Assembly (NCBI GenBank): GCA_009363875.1
Contig: CM018694.1
Location: forward strand, 26,793,415 to 26,857,414
DNA length: 64,000 nt
Source of the DNA: Mikania micrantha
Lineage: Eukaryota > Streptophyta > Magnoliopsida > Asterales > Asteraceae
Direction: 5' to 3'
Shown here: one piece after another, positions 35,707-47,946 of the stretch
Numbering within the stretch: position 1 is the stretch's first letter
Layout: each line of letters opens with the position of its first letter
The notes under the pieces: generated by a model
What the model was told of the DNA's origin: nothing
What the model saw: the letters and a program-made list of their open reading frames with translations, nothing else
The model's database searches: none
Translations under genes and position numbers: made by a program

Positions 35707-38700
35707 TGTCACACCCCGAGCCGGCGAGCTGGATCGACTTTACCATCAGGCGGAAGGTTATCGGGGCGCAATATCGTTGTGATAATAAAAATGATCCGAC
35801 TGTTTACAATGCACATGTTATATTAATGAGAAATGCTAGTATGACAATGATATATAATTACAAAGTTAAATTACATAGTCATGTTCATAATTTAATGAAG
35901 TAAATCTACCCAAAAGAATTATTGAGTGTTCTATCTTGTAACTGCACAAGATTTACAAAAGTGATTCACCAAAATATGGCCTCAAAAGTTTATGCACACA
36001 AAATGTAGCTAGGTCCAGTATAAAAGTCCACTAGCTAATGCATACTTAGTCTTGTGACTAAACTTGTTTGTCACCTGAGAAAAGATGCATTTAAAACAAA
36101 GTCAGCACTTGGTTGGCGAGTTCATAAGTTTAGTAATTGAAAATAATTGATTTATTGTCATTAACGAGCACATTGTCATACTCAAGTCTTATTGATAAAT
36201 GTCGCATTCGTCTCACACAAGGTCCTCTCCGTAGTTATACTTACAAATAGTATTTCACCCAAATCAAGCATGCTTATATATAGGGCATACGTAGGGGACA
36301 AGCCCTAGCCGACATCCCCCCCACATACCTGACTGAATTCAACACCACTTATAAATACAACTATGGATTTCCATTTCTATCTCACATGTGTTCTTCCCAT
36401 TTGATATTCACCCATAAATGGTGTTCATCACCCATAGTGTTATATGTATAGAATAAAAGAGTATGAGGGAAGTAAGTTATCAAAACCTAATTAATGATAA
36501 TCCCTCAGTGTTTTAAGGAAAACAGATTTAATAAATCCTATCCTTATTATTATTCTCTCAAGTGAAGGTTAACTATAATTTACTTCTAATTAAAGGAGTA
36601 ATAGTTAACTCATGAGTAATGTACTTGGCCTAAATGTCTAGAGCATATATGGGACCCATTGTGAACCTCACGAAATCAGACCACAATGCCTCCCATTCAC
36701 CTCTATCCGATTTGTGTTCTTATAGATTTATTGCCTTCAACGAAACTACTACTAGTAATATGACTTGAGAGAAAACCAATTCCTTAGTCTACCAGTAATT
36801 AGAATCGAAGGATTTAATTAAAATTAGTTTATGTAGAATAATATCACCATGTGTCGTTTACCAAACCTGACTGATGCAGCCCTGTTACTGGTCATACGTT
36901 ACCGGCCAATGAAAATGTTACGATTAACGTATCGACCTCACTTGCCTGCGGTTTGTCAAACCTATGGTACCACTACGCTATCGTCGGTTTAGTCGCATTA
37001 AATTAACTGGTAAACGATTTACTTGTAGGGACTTACGATTGGACATGATCTCATGAACACATGATTGTTGTGATATAATACAAACAGTCTTAATAGTAAT
37101 TATTGATGGTGTTCCAAAATGTTATTATCTGAATGTTTCCCTGTTCTCAGTGTTATGTGTTCTCATAGTGTTAACAATGTGTTATAAGAACTTGTCTTAT
37201 TACACTGTGTCAATAAATGTGGTGAATGATATCATCATCAGAAAATTTTGTTATCCTGATTGTCATTCGTGATGTCACTTGTATATGTCTCAGTGTTATC
37301 TCCTGTTCATCCTTTTAATAATAACAAGTTTTATAGGATTTAATCTTATAACTTATGTTTCTCTATTGTGTTGATGAAATCATGAAACAATGTTATCATG
37401 ATTCATCCTTGATATCTCAAACATGTCATAAACACACAAGAATACATGAAATTATATTTGATAATAAAGATAAATCAGTATTACCTAAATCATAGAATAA
37501 TGAAATATTTTACTAAAACTTTTAAGTAAATAAAAGATTTAGCGTGTTTCTCAGCCCCGCAATTTAAAATTAAAAGACTAGAAAAGGGACGTATGAACTC
37601 ACTTGGTTGTTGTAGTGGTTGACTAAGTAATAACAGAATGTACGCGCTCGTTGAGGTTCTTGAGGTTGTTTTCACGACCCTGTGTTTGATTTCAAGGGAT
37701 TTATAACTTATCAGTATAACTCTTTGTTTTGTGAATCAATCCTAAGTTGGTTGACCCTTGTAGGTCTTTGCTTACATGGCTATTCTTGAACCCTCGTGAG
37801 GATGTACTATCCTAAGCCTAACCACTTGAGGGTAGCCTTAGCATAGTATATCTTCTTGACTTCTGATTATCTTGATTTAAAACCATGATATGTGATAAAA
37901 GTTTGAGGATCAAGTTAGATTCTAAGTATAACTTAGGTTTGTTGATTATAACTAATCAAATACACTTATATAACTCTTGAAATGATTCTCATTATCCTAA
38001 TGTGTTAATACAAGGAATAAGTTTCAAACTTAATCAATTAACACTCTATGAAGGAATTTAGTTGTTATTATGTTGGTTTAATAAAAATGCTCCACCAACT
38101 TTGTTACAAAATTGGTTGTCATCTTTAACTTGATGCATGTTGTTAATTGAAGTCGGTTCAAAGGTATCATTCTCAAGTCTTGGGGCGAATAACCGTGTGG
38201 CACGAATGAATGTCATGGTGCGAATGGGTCTCAAGTTTTTCTGTGGCGAATGATTGATCAATCCCAATGAAGACTATCCACGCGAATGGGACTCCTGCGA
38301 ATGAAGATTTTGCGAATTGGATGCCATTCAGGAGAATGAGACTTCTACGAATGGAGCCATTCGTTCGGCAGTCCATTCGGCCAAGGTGCCTATCCGAATG
38401 AAGGTACTCATTCGTCCATGGTTCATTCGCACCACCCCATTTCTGTTGTCCATTCGTACAGGACGAGGACCAGCTCGGAAATGTTGTGGTTTTCAGGTTT
38501 AGTCAAGATCCATGATGGTTTTCAATGGGTATTTGTGCGGAAACTATTTTGAAATGTGTATGGGTTGAGAAAAGGGTGTTTAAACCGGCAAATGCTTGGT
38601 TTTGTTGGAGTTAGTAGAAAAACCTAAAATCCCATAACTTCCAGCTCACATTACCTCTGATTCAGTGGATTTCGAGATCGATCCTTTGTACTTTCGTGTA

Positions 38701-39449
38701 GAGGACGTTGAGAGCTTCGCGTGGATAGCAATTTTGCACAATTTGGTTAAGAAATGAGAGAGTTATGGGGGGTTTTTGTGGAGTTTTTCCGGGTTCGTTT
38801 CGTATTTCACGTATTTTAAATAAATAGTTTTCTAAAATCATTCTAAGGTGGTAATTCCTGGTAAATATTTTCTTATCTAATTTTTCTTATTTTATTATTA
38901 TTAGATCGTTTATAAATTTCGTTTTGTTAGATCATATCGCCATCACGCGTATTCGTTCGAATCGTCACCCGAATGAACATGACAATAGCTTTACTTTCTG
39001 ACTTTTGTTTTCTACTTTTCAATTATCATTCAGAACGTTAAACTCACAGATATGTTTGTGTGAATCGTCACCCACCCAAACACCTTGTCGGTTTATTATT
39101 TGTAAACGATACTGTGTTGTTATTTCGAATTGGATTTCCTCACAGTTGAACTCAACTAAACTTACATATTTTCACATTGTTTGCTCATGAAATAGTCGGC
39201 TATATGATTCCTGTTATTTGTGGACATCAGATCACAAACGATATGTTTTCGTTACTTGTTCTTACATTGTTGTTTCACATGAGTTATTGTATTACTGTAT
39301 TTAAACTTTCACTTTAACACATACAATTGTTATTTCCATTCTTACTCCTATTGTCACACAACCGTTATTCACATTGTTTTTACACATAGTAAAAGGTGAA
39401 AGTACACATACCGTACAGATTGCCGGACGATCCGGTACTGGCTGTCACA
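35707..39449 (-). repeat. 3.74-kb chromovirus LTR, duplication copy 2
   Basis: 3,743 bp, the same ends as 20730-24471. TATA box at 36288-36272 (minus). The donor-like block reads CCAAGTGAGTTCA at about 37606-37594, with G changed to A at the last exon base. As the 3' LTR of the gag-pol at 39487-44034 it pairs with the shortened 5' LTR 44206-46496. Confidence 0.85.
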
Positions 39450-39485
39450 GTCTCCCCTTGTTAAGAAAATTTCGTCCCGGAATTT
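39450..39485 (-). promoter_or_regulatory. Polypurine tract and hairpin, copy 2
   Basis: AACAAGGGGAGAC (minus) before the LTR. The hairpin at 39467-39485 carries one mismatch compared with copy 1. Confidence 0.8.
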
Positions 39486-39486
39486 A

Positions 39487-41424
39487 AGCATCATTATTGG
39501 GTACTACTTCTTCTTCAAATAGGTGGGGATATTTTGTCTTCCTATGATCCTCATGCTTTCAGGTAAACTTTGGTCCGCGCTTGGAGTTCCAATGTACCTT
39601 CACGATAGGGATACGACTTCGTTTCAGTCTCTTAACTTCACGATCCATAATCTCTACATGTTCTTCAATGAAATGTAATTGCTCATCCACTTGTATTTCT
39701 TCCAGAGGTATGACTAACGATTCATCAATGAGACACCTCTTAAGATTTGATACATGGAATACATCGTGTACCCCTCTGAGTTCATCAGGAAGTCTGAGTA
39801 TGTATGCCACATCCGTTGAGTTATCTAGAACGGTCCGACATACCTTGGTGCTAACTTGCCCTTAGCCCCAAAACGAACCACACGTTTCCATGGGGACACT
39901 TTCAACATGACTCGGTCACCCCTGGAATTCCAAAGGCTTTTGCCTTTTGTCTGCGTAACTCTTTTGGAGACTACGTGCTGCCTGTAATCTATGTTGAATC
40001 TGGGCAATCTTATCAGTAGTTTCCTGAATAAGTTCAGGCCCAGTGATTTTGTTGTCTCCCACTTCTGTCCAAGAAATTGCAGACCGACATTTTCTACCAT
40101 ATAGTGTGTCGAACATAGCACATGCAATACTGCTGTGGTAGCTATTGTTGTAGGAGAACTCAATGAGTGGTAAATGTTTGTCCCAACTTCCACCAAAGTC
40201 TAGGATGCATCTCCTTAACATATCCTCTACGGTTTAGATTGTTCGCTCGCTCTAACCATCCGTTTGTGGATGGTAAGCGGTGCTCAAGTTCACACTTGTC
40301 CTTAAGGATTGTTGCAATGATTGCCAGAACCGTGATGTAAATCGACTGTCCCGGTTAGAAATAATAGATAATGGCACCCCGTGCCGCACTACTATTTCAT
40401 TGACATAATGTCTTGCTGGTTTCTCCATCTTGTAGTTTTCCCGAATTGGTAAGAAGTGTGCGGACTTAGTCAATCGATCAATGATGACCCATATGGAATC
40501 GTATCCGCTGGATGTGCGGGGTAGCCTGGTAATGAAGTCCATAGCTATTTGTTCCCATTTCCATTGTGGTATCTCTAGTTGTTCCAGAAAACCTGACGGT
40601 TTCTAGTGTTCAACTTTGACTTTGGCACATGTGAGGAACTAACCGACATAAGTAGCCACATATTTCTTCATACATGGCCACCAATAAAATGACCTAAGAT
40701 CATGGTACATCTTATCGGCACCAAGATGAATGAAATAACGTGTTCTGTGTGCCTCGTCAAGAATGAGTTTTCGGAGTTCATCTACGGCCGGGATCCATAC
40801 ACGATCCTAGAAGCAGATAACTCGGTCCTGTCTTGTCTCAAATTGTTTCTCGGCTCCACAATCGAGCTCGTTCCTCAAGTTGTTTCTTTCCACTGCTTCT
40901 TGTTGTGCTTGTAGGATTTGGTCTCTCAGACTTTTTTGTACAGTCATTCCCATTGCTCATACACGCAAAGGTTTGACTCTTTCCTTCTAGCTCAAAGCGT
41001 CAGCTACAACATTAGCTTTGCCCCGATGGTATTTGATCACAAAATCGTAATCGTTCAAGAGCTCGACGCAATGTCTCTGTCGCATGTTATGCTCCTTTTG
41101 ATCAAATATGTGTTGTAAACTCTTGTGATCTGTGAAGGTCGTGCACTTGGTGCCATATAGGTAATGCCTCCAAATCTTTAGAGTGAAGACAACAGCTCCC
41201 AATTTCAAGTCATGCATCATGTAGTTCTTCTCATGGATCTTCAACTTTCGTGACGCGTAGACAATGACGTTATCTCGTTGCATTAAAACAAAACCGAGTC
41301 CTTGATGAGAAGCATCACAATAAACCACAAAGTCACCGTTGCCATCTGGGAGTGTTAAAATTGGTGTATTGCACAATCTTAGTTTCAGTGTTTGAAAGGC
41401 CTCTTCTTGTTTCTGCGTCCACAC
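39487..41424 (-). pseudogene. Chromovirus RNase H, integrase and chromodomain-like end
   Basis: RNase H is open over 41424-40987. The integrase (40542-39916) has the same S-N-R-D substitution as copy 1. A further change near 40636 turns a zinc-finger Cys into Phe compared with copy 1. The chromodomain-like C-terminus (39810-39559) stops early: a Trp codon (TGG in copy 1) is TGA here. The stop before S-E-R-T near 40252 is shared with copy 1 and so predates the duplication. Confidence 0.85.
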
Positions 41425-42830
41425 GAATGGTTCGCATTACTGGGTTAGCGTTGTGAGTGGCAAGGCTGTCCTAGAGAAATTCGAAATGAATCTCCTGTAA
41501 TACCCCGCAAACCTAGAAATGATCTGATCTTAGTAGGTGTTGTGGGCACGTCCCAATTTTTGATTGCCTCTATCTTGGCAGGATCCACGTGAACACCATT
41601 ACTGTTAATCACATGACCCAAGAACTGAACTTCTCTTAGCCAAAATTCACACTTGGAGAATTAGGCATAGAGTTGTTCATTCTTCAAAATTTCCAAGATT
41701 ATTCTGAGGTGTTGTGCACGCTCTTTCTTACTCTTTCAATATGTCAGTATATCATCACTAAAGACGATAACAAATTGATCTAAATACGGCTTACACACCC
41801 GATTCATAAGATCCATGAACAGTACCGGTGGATTCGTCAATCCAAACGGCATCCCCATAAACTCATAGTGTCCATATCGGGTACGAAAGGCCGTCTTAGG
41901 TATGTCTTCTTCTTGTATCCGGAGCTGGTGATAACATGAACGCAGGTCTATCTTTGAGAAGTACTGACGAGTATCGATTCTTGTTAGTAAGTTTGTTAAG
42001 CTATCTGTGATCAATACACATTCTGAAGGATCCATCCTTATTCTTGACAAACAATACCGAAGCTCCCCATGGTGAGAAACTCAGTTATGATGAACCCTTT
42101 GTCTAGTAATTCTTGTAATTGATTGGACAACTCCTACATTTCTGATGGTGCGAGCCTATATGGAGACTTAGCCCCATGAATTGCTCCCGGTATTAAGTCG
42201 ATTCGGAATTGCACAGATCGCTCAGGTGGCAATCCTGGTAAGTCATCCGGAAACACATCCGTGAAGTCTTTCACAATCGGTACATCTTAAATTTTGATTC
42301 TATTCTTGTCTTTCTCCACTACGTGAGCGAGAAATGCTACACATCGTTTCCTTAGACACTTGTGTGCCTTCATGCACGATATTAATTTGACACTGCGATT
42401 TGCTTGATCCACATGAATTTTCAACACGTGATTGTTTTCCACTAGAATACGTAATAGCTTTTCAGAAAAGATGATTTCAACCCTGTTAAGGGAAAACCAG
42501 TCCATCCCGACAATGATGTCCAAACTGCCCAGCTCCATCGGTATCAAATCAATGGAAAATGTGTGCTCATCAAGTGTCAACGGGTAGTTCCTAAATACCA
42601 TGTTAACTGTTATCTCTTGCCATTTGCTAACTCGATGATATAAGGGGAGTCCAAAGATTACTCAATATATTAAGTTGGCATACAAAATAGGATGAGATAA
42701 AACTCTGATCCGCACCCGTGTCAAATAATATAGATGCATATAACTCAGATAAGAGGAATGCACCAGTGACCACTTTCAGGTCTTGTCGTGCAACAGCAAC
42801 TCCAATTTGAAAGGCCTGTCCTCTAGCTAC
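41425..42830 (-). pseudogene. Chromovirus protease and reverse transcriptase
   Basis: The protease has D-T-G-A at 42722-42711 and continues to about 42290 (I-V-G-M-D-W near 42520). RT follows: [10 protein letters not shown] near 42250, F-S-K-I-D-L-R near 41965, M-P-F-G-L-T-N near 41850 and the palm box F-S-D-D at 41762-41749. Both Asp residues are kept, with Ser in place of the usual Ile or Val. Stops lie near 42289, 42165, 41736 and 41668. Only the part below 41509 is duplicated. Confidence 0.8.
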
Positions 42831-44034
42831 CTGAGCTCTTGGTTGCATTCTCTTGGGACAATCCCACGAAAAATGTCCAGGTTCGCCACAAGTGTAGCAA
42901 GACCTGTTGTCAGCCGCATCAGTTGTAACTGCTGCATTGTTGTTCCTGTTCTGAGCCCCTGTGCTCTTGCATTGAGTGGTCCAATGACCACACTTCCCAT
43001 AGTTGTTGCACTGCCTGCACTGAGAAGTTGGTTGATGATGATACTGGCAGTTGTTGCACAGTGGTGCTCTGCCAGTGTAAGGCCTCTTGATCTGCAGTGG
43101 ATGTGGGTGATCGCATTATAATTCTTGACCACTTTCTGTTTCTTTTTCGGGCGTTTATCCAGCTTCTTTGAGCTTCTAGCCTTTGCTACTTCAGCTTCTT
43201 TCTTCAGTACCCCAGAGGCAACCACCACATCTGTCAATGTTGATGACAGAGTAACATCCATCTCCAAAGTGGTTGGGTGAGCAGCAATCACATGCCCTTG
43301 GACACAAGGCGACAATCCACCGACGTACCGCTCGATCCGTTTCTCAACTGTTGGCACTATATCAGGTGCCAATGTAGCTAACCCGTGAAATCTAGTGGTG
43401 TAGGCCAGATGCCCAGAATCAATCATGACATGATTGAGCAGCTCCGTCTCAACCTTCTTTAGTTCATTTCTCGGGGAAATCTCAGCCCTCAGCAGAATCT
43501 TGAATTCTTCCCAAGGCATGGACAATGCCACATCTCTGCCCTGGTCTACACCTAGTCATTCCACCATGTCAGAGCTCGTTTGTTGAACGAGCCTGCAACA
43601 TATCTCACCTTATGCTGGTCAGGACAACCATTGATGTCGAGGGTTGTCTCCATCTTTTCGATCCATTGGATCAAGCGGATAGCTCCCTCGCTTCCACTGA
43701 AATCCGGTGACTTGCATCCTACAAAGTTCTTGTAGTAATAGTCTTGTTGATGTCTGGTGTTCCCACTGCCTTTACCGGTTAAGTTGCTGTTACTGTTGCG
43801 GTTATTGGAGTTAATCTGCTTCATCATTTCAGGAATCACTTCCCTCAGTTGACTGGTTAGCAGAGTGTCCAAAGCAATAGTAGTCGGATCTAACTCATGG
43901 TTGGGTGGTGGTTGATGAGGTGGAGTATGCGAAGGAGGAGGTGGAGGAGGAGGAGGAGGTGGTGATGGTGTTCATGAGTGTTGAGGTGAATGCGGTGGTG
44001 GTAGCAACAAAGGTGGAGGTCTTCTTGGCAGCAT
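42831..44034 (-). pseudogene. Chromovirus gag with zinc knuckle
   Basis: It starts at 44034 with a Pro-rich N-terminus, then the gag domain (F-S-G-S-E-G-A near 43680, L-T-W-W near 43560). The next part (43531-42827) includes E-R-Y-V-G-G-L near 43320 and a basic linker. A frameshift near 43130-43080 moves the zinc-finger part to another frame, where C-Y-T-C-G-E-P-G-H (CX2CX4HX4C) appears near 42900. Gag would coat the RNA and form the particle; this copy is broken. Confidence 0.85.
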
Positions 44035-44190
44035 TCTGATCAAAACCGAAAGAAAATCGGTTAGTGTAGTGATCGAATGCAAAAGACATATGGAAATAAA
44101 ATCATAAGTCTTATGTTCTCTACATGAAGGGTCCCTAGGTTATAGTGTAGGCCAAACCGTTAATATGACCTATATTTCTCTATAACCATG

Positions 44191-44202
44191 GCTCTGATAC
44201 TA
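44191..44202 (-). promoter_or_regulatory. Primer-binding site with one mismatch
   Basis: The minus strand reads TAGTATCAGAGC; one base differs from the sister sites at 20715 and 35692. Confidence 0.8.
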
Positions 44203-44205
44203 ATC

Positions 44206-46496
44206 TGTCACACCCCGAACCGGCGGGCTGGATCGACTTTCCTGTCGGGTGGAAGGTTCTCGGGGCGCGATATCGTTGTGATAATCAAAATGATCAGACT
44301 GTTTACATTCCACATGATATATTAATAAGAAATGCTAATATGACAATGATATAGAATTACAAATCTAAATTACATTGTCATGTTCATAACTTAACGAAGT
44401 AAATCTACCCAAAAGAATCATTGAGTTTTCTATCTTGTATCTGCACAATATATACAAAAGTGATTCACCAAAATATGTCATTAAAAGTTTATGCACACAA
44501 AATGTAGAAAATAATTGATTTCTTGTCATTAACAATCACATTATCATGCTCAAGTCTTATTGATAAATGTCTCATCCGTCTCACACAAGGTCCTCTCCAC
44601 AGTTATACTTACAAATAGTATTTCACCCAAATCAAGCATGCTTATATATAGAGCATACGTAGGGGACAAGCCCCAGCTGACATCCCACCACTTACCTGAC
44701 TGAATTCAACACCACTTATAAATACAACTATGGACACCCATTTCTATCTCACATGTGTTCTTCCCATTTGATATTCACCCATAAATTGTGTTCATCACCC
44801 GTAGTGTTATATGTATAGAATAAAAGAGTATAAGGGAAGTGAGTTATAAAAACCTAAGTAATGATAATCCCTCAGTGTTTTAAGGAAAATAGATTTAATA
44901 AATCCTATCCTTATTATTATTCTCTCAAGTGAAGGTTGGCTATAATTTACTTCTAATTAAAGGAGTAATAGTTAACTCATAAGTAATATACTTGGCCTAA
45001 ATGTATAGAGAATATATGGGACCCACTGTGGACCTCACGAAATCAGGCCACAATGCCTCCCATTCACCTATATCTCATTTGTGTTCTCATAGATTCATTG
45101 CCTTCAACGAAACTACTACTAGTAATATGACTTGAGAGAAAATCAATTCCTCAGTCTACCAGTAATTAGAATCGAAGGATTTAATTACAATTAGTTTCTG
45201 TTGTTTAGTATCACCATGTGTCGTTTAAAAAAACCTGACTGACGCAGCCCTGTTACCGGTCATACGTTGCCGACCAATGAATATGTTACGATTAACGCAC
45301 CGACCTCACTCACCGGCGGTTTGTCAAACCTATGGTACCACTACGCTGTCGTCGGTTTAGTCGCACTAAATTAACTGGTAAACGATTTACTTGTAGGGAC
45401 TTACGACTGGACATGATCTCATGAACACATGATTGTTGTGCGGAAACTTGTTTGAAAGGTGTATGTGTTGAGAAAAGAGTGTTTAAACATTTTAATGCTT
45501 GGTTTTGTTGGAGTTGGTAGAAAACCCTAAAATCCCATAACTTGCTGCTCACATTACCTTTGATTCAGTGGATTTCGACATGGATCCTTGGTACATTCGT
45601 GTAGAGGGCGTTGAGAGCTTCGCGTGGATAGCAATTTTGCACAATTTGGTTAAGAAATGAGAGAGTTATGGTGGTTTTTGTGGAGTTTTTCTAGTGAGAG
45701 AGAGATAGAACGGGAGTAAGAGAGAGAGAGAGAGAGGGGAGGTAGATGGCGAGTTTAATGTGGAGTAAATGCTTGAGGTGGGTTTTTATACCTCGTATGT
45801 TTCTGGGTTTGTTTCGGTTGTTCGGTTCTTGATTTCGTTACGGTTACAAAACGTAAAATACGTATTTTACATATTTTAAATAAATAGTTTTCTAAAATCA
45901 TTCTAAGGTGGTAATTCCTGGTAAATATTTTCTTATCTAATTTTTATTATTTTATTATTATTAGATCGTCTATAAATTTTGTTTCGTCAAATCATATCGC
46001 CATCGCGCGTATTCGTTCGATTCGTCACCCGAAGGAACACGGCAACACTTTTACTTTCTGACTTCTGTTTTCTGCTTTTCAGTTATCATTCAGAATATTA
46101 AACTCACAGATATGTTTGTTTGAATCATCACCCACGCAAACACGCTGTCGGTTTATTATTCGTAAACGATACTGAGTTATTTTTTCGAATTGGATTTCCT
46201 CATAGTCGGACTCAACTAAACTTACCTATTTTCACATTGTTTTCTCTGGAAATTGTTGGCTATCTCATTCCTGTTATTTGTGGACATCAGATCACAACCG
46301 ATATGTTTTCGTTACTTGTTCTCATACTGCTGTTTCACATGAATTGTTGTATTACTGTATTTAAACTTTCACTTAAACACATACAACTGTTATTTGCTTT
46401 CGTAGTCCTGTTGTCACACAACTGTTTTTCACATTGTAAAAGGTGAAAGTACACATACCGTACGGATTGCAGGACGATCTGGTACTGGCTGTCACA
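44206..46496 (-). repeat. Chromovirus 5' LTR, shortened to 2.29 kb
   Basis: Ends TGTCAC...GTCACA. Compared with 35707-39449 it lacks about 1.5 kb, the join falling near 45441 where GATTGTTGTG meets CGGAAACT. It keeps about 140 bp (45695-45835), including a GA microsatellite, that the long LTRs lack. The TATA block reads ATGCTCTATATATAAGC (44656-44640, minus). The deletion removed the CATTCG array and the donor-like block. Confidence 0.85.
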
Positions 46497-47946
46497 ATAA
46501 CAGATATAGAAATCCGGGCTTATCAAAAGCTTTAGTGTAAAGATCGGCTTTTTGATGATCGGTGTGAATCTTAACAACATCGAATAATTTCTTTCCAAAA
46601 CAATCACGTATAAAGTGATATTTAATGTCAATGCGTTTTGTTTTTGAGTGCTGGACAGGATTTTAGTGACAGCAATGGCAACAGTGTTATCAACAAAGAT
46701 AGCAGTGTTAGAAAAATTTAACCATAGTCCCTGAGCTATAGCTGAAGCCAGTTGATTTAAGAACAACAACTTGCAGTTGCAATGTATTCAGCTTCACACG
46801 TGGAAGCAGACACCGACGTCTGCTTCTTGCACTGCCAAGTAACTAGGCATTTTCCAAAGAATTAACACCCCGCAGATGTTGATTTGAAATCTCGCTTGCA
46901 TCCACCATAGTCATAGTCACTATAAGCAGTCAGTTCAAAATTATCATCATTAGGATACCATAAGACTAGATCTGGGGCACCCTTCAGATAACACAAAATC
47001 CATTTCACAGTACCGAGATGAGAAACTCTTGGTTTTGATTGATAATTTGCACACAAACAAGTAGCGAACATGATGTCTGGCCGAGAAGCGGTGAGATACA
47101 TAAGAGATCTGATCATTCCCCGATACAGAGTGGCATCAATTAACTCCCCCTTTTCATCCAGAGTAATGCCTTGACTAACAGCCAGTGGGTACTAGCAGGT
47201 TTTGCATCTAACATACTGAACCGGCTCAGAATGTTACCAACATACATGGTTTGATGATTAAAGATCTCTGCCTCAGACTGATCCACCTGCAATCCAAGAA
47301 AAAATTTCATTTCTCCCATGGAGATCATCTCAAACTTATCCTTCATAACCTTCTCAAAATCTTTCCACTATACATCATTTGTGGATCCAAAGATGATATC
47401 ATCCACATATACTTGTACTAAGAGCAAATCACCATCATTCTCTTGAATGAACAAAGTGTAGTCAATGACACCTCTTCTGGACCTGTTATTCAAATGGTGA
47501 GTAGGAAGTGTCTCATACCACAATCGCGGAGCTTGGTGCAATCCATATAAAGCCTTGTCTAGCTTGTAGACTCGGTCACGATGTAGTGGATCTTCAATCC
47601 CGGGAGGTTGATTGACATACACAACTTCATTTATCACACCATGAAGGAATGCACTCTTAACATCCATTTGATAAACTTTAAACTTCTTGTAGGATGCATA
47701 AGCCAGGAAAATTAGGATTGCTTCTACACGAGCAACCGGTGCAAACACTTCATTGTAGTCAATCCCTTCAATATGTCAAAAACCTTGCACCACTAGATGT
47801 TCTTTGTTTCTGACTGCGATACCATGAACATCACGTTTGTAGCAATGCACCCATCTAGTGACAATGACTTTAGCACCATTAGGTCTATCAACAAGCTGCC
47901 AAACTCCAAGCTTCTTAAACTGTAGTAACTCTTCCTGCATAGCATC
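46497..47946 (-). pseudogene. Ty1/copia RT and RNase H (3' part of pol)
   Basis: Copia pol on the minus strand. RT has V-Y-Q-M-D-V-K-S-A-F-L near 47665 and the catalytic Y-V-D-D near 47400. The connection has M-Y-L-T-A-S-R-P-D-I near 47100. RNase H has T-C-E-A-E-Y near 46780 and ends with the A-D-L-Y-T-K-A-F tail near 46510. Several stops and shifts break it. The 46497 edge is the LTR of the chromovirus, so the copia 3' end is displaced; the ORFs at 31151-34378 and 15748-18240 are the likely continuation. The N-terminal part lies at 57191-58977. Confidence 0.85.

Larger units (their letters stand above)
26532..41509 (+). repeat. Large tandem duplication, copy 2 (15.0 kb)
   Basis: Direct repeat of 11119-26531. 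Identity is very high: the 211-codon stretch 33104-33739 differs from 17543-18178 at 3 residues, and the 89-codon stretch 27467-27736 is identical to 12054-12323. Beyond 41509 the chromovirus pol continues into RT, so this copy retains the original right junction. Copy 1 retains the original left junction. Confidence 0.9.
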
